From Bryopsis sp. KO-2023 (Eukaryota > Chlorophyta > Ulvophyceae > Bryopsidales > Bryopsidaceae), in contig BSYQ01000010.1 in NCBI GenBank assembly GCA_030272585.1, positions 868,001 through 932,000 on the forward strand: a stretch of DNA of 64,000 nucleotides. The letters are read 5' to 3'. The position numbers and the translations under genes are program-made. The number at the start of each line of letters is the position of its first letter. Within the stretch, counting starts at the first letter, position 1. Positions 21,471 to 30,500 of this stretch are shown here, piece after piece. Under the pieces are notes generated by a model. It did no database searches. It had not been told where the DNA came from and was given only the letters and a program-made list of their open reading frames with translations.

Positions 21471-21708
21471 ATTCCGCACATGCGTACTTTCATGTGCCCA
21501 TCCACCCCAAGCTGAGGAAATATCTGACGATTATGGTAAATGGTCGTCTATTCGAATGCTGTGCATTACCTTTTGGTTTGTGTATTTCGCCCTTTGTCTG
21601 GACAAAGGTGATGAAGGATGTGTCGTCCTTTTTGCGTTTTCCGCGACAAGTGGCTTGTCCGCCAAGGGGCATTTTGAAGAAAATTTGGAACCAATGGAAC
21701 CAGTGTAA
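21471..21708 (+). pseudogene. DIRS-type reverse transcriptase fragment
   Basis: The frame reads HAYFHVPIHPKLRKYL, then ALPFGLCISPFVWTKVMKDV and FLR. This matches the RT fingers/palm A-to-B signature of tyrosine-recombinase (DIRS/PAT/Ngaro) retroelements: a DAYxHIPIHP-like motif followed by LPFGLxxAPxxFTK. The Asp of the first motif is replaced by His where the palindromic array joins. The catalytic YxDD motif, RNase H and tyrosine recombinase are missing. The element is dead. Confidence 0.7.
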
Positions 21709-22059
21709 ACCAATATGGCATTTAGTATTAATATGTTTAGCCTTTTGTGAAGAGAACTCCTCCAGCTTTTCTGGGTGGGATCCTCATGGAGTGGGTTAAG
21801 TGTTTGGTATACAATTCTCCAGAAAGGTGGTGCTCTGGGAGCAGAAAAAAAGTTCATCGGCCAACAGTTCTGAACAGAAAAGACGGGGCAGAAATCTGAA
21901 GATGACGAGGACAGCAGGAATCAAGTACCATCTCAGAGGGACGTCAATCCATTTCCAGCTATAAAAACAGCCAGCCCTTTCTCAAAATCATCACGACTTC
22001 TCTACTGAGTGTTAATCGAAACACAGCAATCAAGCTGGCAGCGTCGAAGGAAAAATATA

Positions 22060-22752
22060 ATGTGTCGCCCGATGCTGATGACTGTGGTTCTTGTTCTCTT
22101 TCTTGGAGCCGAGGCTCGGAAATTGAAAGCCACCGTTGCTCAAGGGAGTGTGGTGGTTTCTGGAAGCGGGTCTGTGGTGTCGAACTGCGAGGCGAAAAAC
22201 GGAAACACCGCAATTTGCGACGCCGTGGCCGTCTCCGATGGGAAAAACAGAGCAGTGGCGGTTTCGAAAGGATTCGCTGAGACTGCGAACGTTTTCGTCC
22301 AATCTGTGGCGAAGGCAATTGGTTAAGGCAACGGACCAGCGATTGCTGTGGCGATCGGCAAGGCCGTGGAAACTGCGGGGAGTGGAGAAAAGGCGGCGGC
22401 GGGGTTGTCCGACGTGTTCGTGAAATCAGTGAACGAGGGCGCGGGCGTTGCTGTTGCCCAAGGTATCGCCGATGGATACCTTGGTATTCTTGGCATGGGA
22501 ATGTTTTCAGGGGAGCTAGAATGGGAAGCCCCTGAAATTGAAGCAAAACCTCTACAACCTGGTATGGCCTTCACTGATGATTTTTGTTTCCTTTTCATTT
22601 TTGTGGGCAGTTTTTCTTTTGCGACAGTTTTTGTCGACAAGAGGATTTTCGTCCTTGTGAGTGGGGTTAATGGGAAAAAAAAATATTCTTGCACTTCACT
22701 CAGGCTGATTTTTGATTGTAAGTTCATAGAAGGATACAAGGATACCTTTTAA
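22060..22752 (+). pseudogene. Secreted Gly/Val/Ala-rich protein with in-frame stop
   Basis: From ATG at 22060 the frame opens with a signal peptide (MCRPMLMTVVLVLFLGAEA). It continues as a beta-rich repetitive sequence (GSVVVSGSGSVVSNCEAKNG). At 22324 a TAA interrupts it. The same frame continues immediately with matching style (GNGPAIAVAIGKAVETAGS, then AVAQGIADGYLGILGMG). The repetitive theme on both sides indicates one gene broken by a point mutation or an assembly error. A donor-like site at 22570 may end the exon. The product would be extracellular or in the secretory pathway; no family is recognised. Confidence 0.55.
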
Positions 22753-22839
22753 GTTTTTTTTGGGGAAAGCGAAAGTTTAATTTAGAAAGTCTGGATGAAC
22801 GGTAGGCCAAAGAAAGGAGCCGAGATTTTCCAGAAAAAA

Positions 22840-22861
22840 AACTGAACTGAACTGAACTGAA
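22840..22861 (+). repeat. Short (AACTG)n microsatellite
   Basis: About four and a half copies of aactg run consecutively in the 5' flank of the helicase fragment. Confidence 0.8.
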
Positions 22862-22977
22862 ATTGAGGAAGAAAAAGAAAGCAAAGACGACACGAGCAGG
22901 AGAAACAAATGCACTCTGTAAAAAGGACGAAATATATATATAATATTTTGTTTTCTTACTTTTGTTTTTCTTTCCAG

Positions 22978-24244
22978 AGAAAGAAGATATAATTCCTTGG
23001 GGCATGAAGAGAGTGTCTAGATCTCAAGTCAAAATGGCGAAGCCACAGAAAGCTGTTTCACAGGTGTGTCTTATTATGATTTGCCCTCCCTCCCCCCCCC
23101 AAAAAAAATAATAAAAAATATAAATATCTTGCCCTGTATTTTTTTTTTGGCGGGGGCATGCTCGTGAAAGTGTGTTTTTTTTAGTTAGTTCGGCAAAAGA
23201 TAGGTTTTTGATGTGAAGGCAGTGGGGTTCTAGATTGCCCATTACTGGCAGCTTATTTTTATTCTCTATAATTTTTATTTTGTATTTTAATCCAGGTGGA
23301 AATGCAACGGCTTCCCAAATCAGTGTTGTCTCGACATTGCCAGCAACATCAATGGGGTCAGCCCAGTTTCGAAAAGTTGGTGGAAGTTTCGGAAGGATAC
23401 AGAGATAAAGCGTCGCTGGTGAGGGCTGGCTGGGGGGATGCCCATGCCGAGGAGGAAAACAGTTTTGAAATTTTGAACCTTTACTACGACCCGGACGAAT
23501 ATCGAGGTTGGGAAATGCAAGTCCAAAGAAATTTAGCCAGAGTGAACGAAGACAGGATCGATTACGAAGTTTTGGAAAAATTGATAGTGTGCATCGATAA
23601 ATTGTACGAGGAGGAGGGCTCCATCCTTGTCTTTTTACCAGGTGAATTTTATATATATATATTTTTTTTCATGTACTTGGATGTGTCTGTCTTCTGTTCT
23701 TCTTTGCATTTTTGCTCCGTACGATATTTATGGGATGATTTTGGCGGGAACCCCCCTCCCCCTGATTTTTGTTTGATCTCCTTCATTTCAACTATTTTCG
23801 ATGTTGGTTTTATAGTGGCTGAACAGAAAAAGACGAAAATTAGCTTGCTTTCTTTTCTTTTCATTCGTCCTTTTTGATAATTGCTCCTGTGTTTCCTTTT
23901 CTTCTCAGTGGCCGAAAGGCCGATGTCAAGAGTTTTAATTTCTTAAAAAATATTATTCGTATCTCGAAACGCAGGGATGGGCGAAATCAACCAGCTGTAC
24001 GGAATGCTTTCCCCCCGAAGTCAATTCGACCCTCACTGGCTGATCCGGCTGCACTCCAGTCTGACTCCAGAAGAGCAAAAGCGTGCTTTTGAAATCCCAC
24101 CCAAAGGCACCAGAAAAGTCGTTATTTCCACAAATATCGCCATGCGTTTGAGTGGGACTTCCGAAATAAAAGATGCCTTTTTTTTACTGTTTCTCAACAG
24201 TGTACACGTCTCAACATTCATCCCAAATTTTCCGACCCCTACTT
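22978..24244 (+). pseudogene. DEAH-box RNA helicase fragment (DHX36/57-like) truncated at motif V
   Basis: Three exons, 22978-23063, 23296-23641 and 23975-24244, join with matching phases. The second ends in the motif IV region (EEGSILVFLPG). The third continues MGEINQLYGML, then LHSSLTPEEQKRAFEIPPKG and KVVISTNIA, which is the RecA2 start up to motif V of DExH helicases. Where ETSxTIDDVVYV is expected, the frame runs into MRLSGTSEIKDAFF, derived from the duplicated 3' end of the F-box/WD40 gene in another frame. It stops at 24242-24244 inside the TIR element. Motif VI and the C-terminal domains are gone, and so are motifs I-III upstream. The product would be an inactive helicase fragment. 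Confidence 0.75.
24139..24218 (+). repeat. Duplicated WD40-gene 3' segment, copy 2 left half
   Basis: About 80 bases are near-identical to 4039-4121, from gccatgcgtttgagtgggac to cacgtctcaacatt. They are fused in the coding sequence of the helicase and end exactly at the left terminus of the TIR element. The matching right half resumes at 44238. Confidence 0.9.
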
Positions 24245-24247
24245 AAG
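24219..24247 (+). repeat. Left terminal inverted repeat
   Basis: 29 bp, catcccaaattttccg followed by acccctacttaag. It pairs with 44212-44239. Confidence 0.9.
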
Positions 24248-24249
24248 CT

Positions 24250-24700
24250 AAAAAAAAGTTGGTTTTGACTTAAAGTCGGCCGAAAGTTGGTCAAAAGCTA
24301 CATGGCTTATGTCAGTACAAAGCCGATATCAACTTATGTTGTAAAAAAGTCGAGTGACGTATCAATAACATATGTCGATAACAGCTGTTTTTCGGCTTAT
24401 GTTGATCAACTGTTCACCCAACTAAAAGTTGACCAACATTTGTTTGAGTCGATGTCAACTGACTTAAGTAGATAAAATTGTCAATACCAACTATTGATCG
24501 ACTTAAGCCATTCAACTTGATGTGTGACTTAGAGTTAACCCACTTTGCGTTGATGGGAAGCCAGGTAACTTAAGTCAGAAAACGGTTGTCAGCGACTATT
24601 TTGTCTACTTAAGTTACCCAACGTTTTGGGCGGCTGAGAGTTATCCGACTTTGCGCCGATGGGAAGCCAAGTAACTTGAGTCAGTTATCTCTACCTTGTA
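24250..24700. repeat. Left subterminal repeat zone
   Basis: The zone contains at least a dozen variants of acttaagt, gttgatc and gttacccaac in both orientations, plus a roughly 115-bp near-repeat (gagttaacccactttgcg... and gagttatccgactttgcg..., both with gatgggaagccaagtaactt). The same vocabulary (ttaagtcac, cacccaac) recurs at the right end. Such zones usually bind transposase. Confidence 0.75.
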
Positions 24701-24794
24701 ATAACCAGCACAGTTACTAACAAAAAGGGGGGGGGGGGGAACTAATTATGGTCAATCGAAGTGGGGTCGCCGGCTGTTAATGCTGTGATGTGAT

Positions 24795-24828
24795 TGATAA
24801 GGGGGTCTAGGACCCCGAGACACAAGCA

Positions 24829-24865
<37 letters not shown>

Positions 24866-24968
24866 TCACTGGGAAGATTAATTTTTACAGGAGGGCCCCC
24901 TGCCCTATAAACCCTGTCGTACTCCCAATTGTACTACATAACACCCCAAACCCGAGTTACTACTATCA
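24795..24968 (-). repeat. 3' LTR (minus-strand element), 174 bp
   Basis: On the plus strand it begins TGATAAGGGGGTCTAGGACC and ends GAGTTACTACTATCA. It contains (CA)10(GA)9 and gccctataaacc. By eye it is identical to 35191-35364. Confidence 0.95.
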
Positions 24969-24985
24969 ATTTGTCCCCCCCCCCA
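24969..24985 (-). other. Polypurine tract next to 3' LTR
   Basis: On the minus strand gtggggggggggacaaat-like purines directly abut the LTR start TGATAGTAG. This is the expected plus-strand priming site. Confidence 0.65.
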
Positions 24986-25252
24986 CGAGAGGGTGTCCAC
25001 ACCCGTCACAACCCTGGAAAGAAAGAAAGAAAAAGGGCGAACTAGAAGAAAAAGAAACCCCAAACAAACCCACAACAAAAACCCCAACTAAAAGTCAAAC
25101 TAAACCCCAAACAAACCGATGAAAAATCCCAAACCAAACCCATGCTCAACCCCACAGAAAAACCCCGTTCTGTCTTGAGGCTTGGTCTCTGGCTTGGACG
25201 GTAGCGTGGTCTCCGGCTTGGTCTGCTTTTCGTTGTCACTCCAGATCCCATC

Positions 25253-25996
25253 TCAGCCGCCAGCTGGTTGTTCAGCTGGTGCATCGACTGGCTCTGCCAC
25301 CAAGTCGATCGGAGGCTCGTCCTCATCCACATCCAAAGGAGGGAAATCCTCATCCAAAGGTGGAGGAAGAGGTCCCAAAGACGAGGGCTCCGAGGATGGA
25401 CTCCTGCTGGACACGGAAGGACTTTTTCCTTCGTCCTGTTCTGGGTCCTGTTCTCCTTTTGTTTCTGGTTCGGGTGTTCTCTCTTTTTCCTGCTTCTCAT
25501 ACTCCTCCGCCCACTTTTTCACCAACGGACCCAAGCGCTTCAGGGCAAGGCCTTTCGGAAAGCCCATGTCCCTTCTCAAGCACTGATAGCACTCAGTGAG
25601 AGTCTGGGTCGTGGGTGGAGCCTGAAGGAGTGGCTGGAAGTCTGGCTCCCGCATGTCCAAATGTAGGTCCTTCAGCTGAACCTGTGGCGGGTCGATTCGC
25701 TGTTCCTGCCACACCCCGTATAAGCGCACGAGGATAATCATGAGGTTCCAGTGGGTTCGGCACACCGTGTGGCTTGTGCATGTGGTGATCACGTAGCTAT
25801 CCGCCAGCGCCGGCGGCGAATAGCACCACAAGCAGATCGGTGGCTTTTCCCCACGCCTGTCCTTGAACCTCTTGGACATGTCGGCGAGCGCTTCCTCTTC
25901 CTCTCTCTCCTTCCTTTTCTTGGGCGCCGACTTTTCGTCGGTCTGTCCCCCGATTTCTGATTCTCTCGAGTGTTTTGTCCACCTGCGTATAGTCAT
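25253..25996 (-). CDS. Gypsy accessory ORF 3b: Cys/His zinc-binding-like, acidic tail
   Basis: This 247-residue frame starts ATG (MTIRRWTKHSRESEIGG) and overlaps the preceding ORF by 200 bases, displaced by +1. After a basic, Glu-rich segment (KKRKEREEEEALADMSKRF) comes a Cys/His cluster: CLWCYSPP, CTSHTVCRTH, and later CYQCLRRD. It resembles a RING- or B-box-like zinc site, but spacing fits no family exactly. The C-terminus is acidic and Pro-rich (SLGPLPPPLDEDFPPLDVDE). It lies between pol and the 3' LTR in the position of env, yet has no signal peptide or membrane helix. Either it is translated as a fusion with ORF 3a by +1 frameshifting, or the two are one gene split by an indel. Confidence 0.6.
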   Translation of the reverse strand: MTIRRWTKHSRESEIGGQTDEKSAPKKRKEREEEEALADMSKRFKDRRGEKPPICLWCYSPPALADSYVITTCTSHTVCRTHWNLMIILVRLYGVWQEQRIDPPQVQLKDLHLDMREPDFQPLLQAPPTTQTLTECYQCLRRDMGFPKGLALKRLGPLVKKWAEEYEKQEKERTPEPETKGEQDPEQDEGKSPSVSSRSPSSEPSSLGPLPPPLDEDFPPLDVDEDEPPIDLVAEPVDAPAEQPAGG

Positions 25997-26915
25997 ACCC
26001 GGCTAGCCGGTGGTTAACCGGAACGTTCCCTTTGCCGTAGTAGACAGGCTCCTCTCCGTCTCTGATCGCAGCAGCAGCTCCAGCACCCTGTTCGATGATG
26101 TCGTCCATCGTCGCCCGACAAAGGTTTTCCACGTAGTCCCCAAGACGTGCGGGAACACTGTGTAGCAACCGGCTCATTAACCCGGACTGTGCCTCAGATG
26201 AGTACACAGCCGTTTGCCAGGCCGACCTTTCGTCTGTGGACGTCAGGTGCGGCTGCTGTTTCGTCAACTGCGACTGCAGCTTTTTCTGCGTCTGGTTCGC
26301 AGTGTCGAGTTCCTTTTGAAGCTGCCTCAGCTCCTGTTCGGCTGTTCCCCTCGCTTGTTGAGCGATTTTTAGATCGTGTTCAAGTTGGTTAACTTGATTG
26401 CAGAGGCGGTGAGCTGCACCCTCGAACTTTTTCAAGTGCTTCTCTGCCTGATCCGCCCGCGCGCGTTGTGCGTCGCGTTCTGCACGGAGTTCCAACACAT
26501 CGTCTTGTAACCGTTGACACCTAGCTTGGAGAGTAGCTGGGTCGGCGTCCCGGTCGAGTGTTTTTCCTGTTCTGGAACTAGGTTTTTCCGGCAGTTTTTC
26601 CGGCAACTCTGTCGGTGGGCGGATCACGATCTTTGAGGTGCCTTTCAGCAACGATGTTTCGAAGTTCCGAAGTTTCGAAAGCACCGAAGGAGCTGGGAGA
26701 GTTTTCATGATTTTCGCCTTAGGAGGTGGTGTGATAAGTGGTTTGGGTTCCCCTCTGGGTGGGCAAGCGTCGGCGAGAGTTCCACTTTTTCCTTTTCCGC
26801 CTTTCTCGCCGCCACTGCCTTTCGTTTTTCCGCTGCCACCCAGTTGTTTTCCACTCGACTCCTTTCCCACCGCCTTATCACCACTGCGCCACATGATCGG
26901 GCTGTGCTTTGGCAT
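25797..26915 (-). CDS. Gypsy accessory ORF 3a: coiled-coil protein in env position
   Basis: This 372-residue frame starts ATG (MPKHSPIMWRSGDKAVGK). The N-terminal 110 residues are basic and Gly/Lys/Pro-rich. Residues about 120-230 form a long coiled coil (LQARCQRLQDDVLELRAERD, ARGTAEQELRQLQKELDTAN). A more globular part follows (LMSRLLHSVPARLGDYVENL). Beyond about residue 310 composition degrades into frame-shadow (GRGSARRHVQEVQGQAWGK), while ORF 3b becomes sensible, which suggests that the coding meaning passes from one to the other. Ty3/gypsy chromoviruses normally end with pol. I recognise no homologue; a structural or nucleic-acid-binding role is possible. Confidence 0.65.
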   Translation of the reverse strand: MPKHSPIMWRSGDKAVGKESSGKQLGGSGKTKGSGGEKGGKGKSGTLADACPPRGEPKPLITPPPKAKIMKTLPAPSVLSKLRNFETSLLKGTSKIVIRPPTELPEKLPEKPSSRTGKTLDRDADPATLQARCQRLQDDVLELRAERDAQRARADQAEKHLKKFEGAAHRLCNQVNQLEHDLKIAQQARGTAEQELRQLQKELDTANQTQKKLQSQLTKQQPHLTSTDERSAWQTAVYSSEAQSGLMSRLLHSVPARLGDYVENLCRATMDDIIEQGAGAAAAIRDGEEPVYYGKGNVPVNHRLAGYDYTQVDKTLERIRNRGTDRRKVGAQEKEGERGRGSARRHVQEVQGQAWGKATDLLVVLFAAGAGG

Positions 26916-27334
26916 TCTCTTTTTCTGGCTGCGCTTAGTTCTCCGACTAGTCTCCGACTTTTCCGTATGCGCGCCGAGAATAACCAGGACAAAATGATCG
27001 CAAGTCCGCTTTAAGATACGCTAGGCGTATTAGCTAACGTACCTCGGTAACGTGACACTCTATGGAGGTCGCCGTCACCACACGGGTTTGTGCCTATTTG
27101 ATTTTACCCTAACTTGCTTATGTCAACTCAGTTCTACCTGCGGCGCAATCACGTGACCTCCAGGTCGGACATTAACCCATCACTTGATCCAATGTCCCCA
27201 TCACCTGTTGTCAGTCGCTATGAGCGTGTGAGTTGTGCGTTAGGTAAACCTCCCCGGAAAGAAAACTGACCCCTAGCCCGTCCTGCGAACCGTCTACAGT
27301 TCTGTCACGGGAAAAGATAGCAACCCGTTCGCCG

Positions 27335-27379
27335 GAAAAGATGGAAACTTTCCCTAGGAAAAGATGGAAACTTTCCCTC
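27335..27379. repeat. Two direct copies of a 22-bp motif in the gypsy post-pol region
   Basis: ggaaaagatggaaactttcc is present twice in a row, separated by ctag/ctcg, in the non-coding gap between pol and ORF 3a. Related ttttccgg motifs flank it. Confidence 0.8.
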
Positions 27380-27535
27380 GGCTTTTCCGGGAGTTCTACT
27401 TGGTGCTCTTTTCCTAAGTCTTTTTGGTATCCCATCTGGATAGCATTCCAAATCGACGTTCTCGGCTTAATATTTTTCCCCCAGCTGGAAGGATAGTATT
27501 AAGTCGAGCGTGAACAGAGTGGTAATGATCCCTGT

Positions 27536-30500
27536 TTAGGTTCGAGTTCTGCGTTGGGCCCTAGTCTTTTTCTTAGACTGGGTCACTTGTTTATTCTCCG
27601 GTTTGTTGGCTAAGTACTCCTTAAGCAAGTCCTGGGCATTGGCCAGGTGGCTTTCTGGCTCCCAGGTGGATTCCATCAAATCGTAGCCCTTCCAAAGGAT
27701 CAGGTACTCCTTGCGAGTAGTGCCCCGATCTCTGAGGATGCGCTCGACCTCGAATTCGATGGTTCCATCCACTAGCTCCCCCTCTGGAGCGTCTATCTCT
27801 CGCTGATCGTCATCAAGCCGAGAGTAAGCCTTCAGTTTCGACACATGGAAAGTTGGGTGGATTTTCCAGTGGTCGGGAAGGTCAAGACGGTAGGCGACAG
27901 CCCCAATTCGGCTAGCCACCCGGAAAGGTCCAACAAATCGTCGGCGGATTTTCGGTGGGATTTTCTGAAGTGAAGCAAGGGGAATATACTTGCTTTGTAC
28001 CAGCACTTCATCGCCAACCTGAAACTCCACTTTCCTTCGACGTTTGTTTGCTGAGGTGCACATGCGGTTCTGTGCCTCTGCGTATTTCGCCTTAGCGTTT
28101 CGCATTTGGTCGTCCATTCGACGTACCATCTCAGCCGCCATTTCCGATTCATCGCCCGTCCGAACTCCCTTCCTGGCAACAACTATCTGCCCCATGTTCT
28201 GGCCATACAGAAGATGGGCTGGCGCGTAGCCTGTGGAGACATTTCGTGAATTATTTGCGGCAAATTCCGCGGTCGGCAAATAATCCACCCAACGGTCTGG
28301 GTACCGTTCCACATACGGACGCAGGAAATCCTCCAGCACCCGGATGGTGACTTCCGACTGCCCATCCGTTTGAGGATGGTATGCAGTGCTCATCCGGAGC
28401 TGAGTACCTAAAAGTTTGAAAAGGGAGGTCCAGAACAAACTTGTGAACCTTGGATCCCGATCCGAAACTATGATTTTAGGCAGCCCGTAGTGTTTGTATA
28501 TGTTCTCCACGAACAGCTTTGCGTATTCTGGCGCCGTGATAGTTTTGTTACAGGGTACGAACCTCGCATACTTCGTCAATCGGTCTACAAAGACAGCGAT
28601 TGCTGTGAAGCCATGGGAAGACGGTAGGTCGGTAACCAAGTCCGTCGTGATCTGTTCCCATTTCTGGTCTGGGATAGGCAACGGCTGCAAAAGACCTTTC
28701 TGTCTTTGCAAGTCCGATTTGTTTAGTTGACAAGTTGGGCACGTTTTCACGTATGCCTTTACGGCTAACCCAACGCCTTTCCACCAGTAACTGCGGGTAA
28801 GTACTTCGGTCATGCGGTCTGCTCCAACATGACCGGCACTGGGAACGTCGTGATGCTCTTCCAGAATCCGTTTCTGGAAAGAAGCAGGGACCACAAGCAA
28901 ACTAGGACCTGGGTCTGTCTTGGTATAATACAAGAACCCGTCGTCCAGCTTGTATTGCGGAGAAACCCCTCGTTCCATCCTTTCAAAGATAGGCTTGAGT
29001 TGTTCATCACTTCTCAAAGCCTCTTTCCATGCCTCCTTCTCTGCCACTTCCCAAGTGGAGAGGTTATTGAGCTGGTCTGGCGGACCAGGAAGGCTCCGGG
29101 ATAACGCATCAGCCAAGACATTGGCTTTCCCCTGGATATAGACGATTTTTGGACCTATGGATTGGAAAAACCCTGAGTTTAACCACCGGGTTTGGGTCCG
29201 CGACAACGTGCTCTGGTTCATGAAGTGGGTGATCGGTTTGTGGTCCGTCAACACCTTCACACCCCCATCGCATCCCTCAAGGTAGTGTCGCCACTGGGCT
29301 AAAGCATATGCTATTGCCCCCAGCTCCCGCTCATATGCGGAGTATCGCGTTTCAGCTGGTTTTAATCGTCTGGAAAGGTATGCAATTGGTTGCAAACCTT
29401 TCCCATGATCCTGGGTAAGAACCGCTCCATATGCAGTTCCAGATGCATCCGTTATTACGGTGTACTCCTTAGCCGGATCAGGAAGGAGTAAGATCGGTGC
29501 GCGGCTAATCCGATCCTTAAGTTCGTTATAGGCATTGCGTTGGTTCAGCCCCCATTCCCAGACAGTATCCTTCTTGGTTAGATCTGTCAAGGGACTCGCA
29601 ATCCTAGCGAACTCAGGAATGAACTTACGATAGTAAGATACCATTCCCAGGAAACTTCGCACATCAGTGACCGAAGTTAACTCCTTCCATTGTTGAATAG
29701 CCTTAACCTTATCCTGCATCGGTTGAAGGCCTTTTTCCGACAAATGATACCCCAGGTAGTCCGTCTCTGCTACCCCTACTTCGCACTTACTGGCTTTTGC
29801 GTACAACTTATGTTTCCGCAACCGTTCAAAGACCAGTTTTAGGTGCTCGACGTGCTCTTCCACCGAGTTGGAAAAGACCAGGATGTCGTCGATAAACACC
29901 ACTACAAACTCGTCAAGGAACTCCCCCAGCAAATCCTGAACCATGGTCTGGAACTGGGCTGGGCAGTTGGTCATTCCGAACGGACACACGAGAAATTCGA
30001 AATGTCCGTATCTCGTCCGGAATGCCGTCTTGGGAGTATCCTTGGGTCGAACGGGGAACTGCCAGTAGCCTGAGCGGAGGTCGATCTTCGTATAGATCTT
30101 CGCTCTGGCGAGACGGTCCATTAACTCCTCAGGAAGAGGGAGTGGATACCTATTCTTTACCGTGAATTTGTTTATCCAACGGTAATCCACACACATTCTC
30201 AACCCTCCGTCTTTCTTGGGAACAAAGAGTATGGGTGCGCCCCAGGGACTCTCGGAGGGTCGGATCTTCCTTTGGTCGAGGAGGTAATCCACCTGTGTCC
30301 TAACTTCGTCCAGCTCGGCTGGAGAGAGTTTGTACAAGGGACGGTGGATTGGGGTCATTTGTTCGTCCTCCAGGTCCACCTTAAATTCGTGGCCTTTTCT
30401 GACTGGAGGAACGCCGGGTGGTAAGTCTTTCGGGAACACATCCTTGAAACTTGTGAGGACAGCCTTGATCCTTGGGTCGAGACCCGAATGCATTACCTTT

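Noticed and set aside
22060..24244. Single fused gene joining the secreted protein to the helicase exons
   Set aside because: The donor at 22,570 and the acceptor at 22,977 are phase-compatible, but one in three random joins would be, and the domain combination is implausible.
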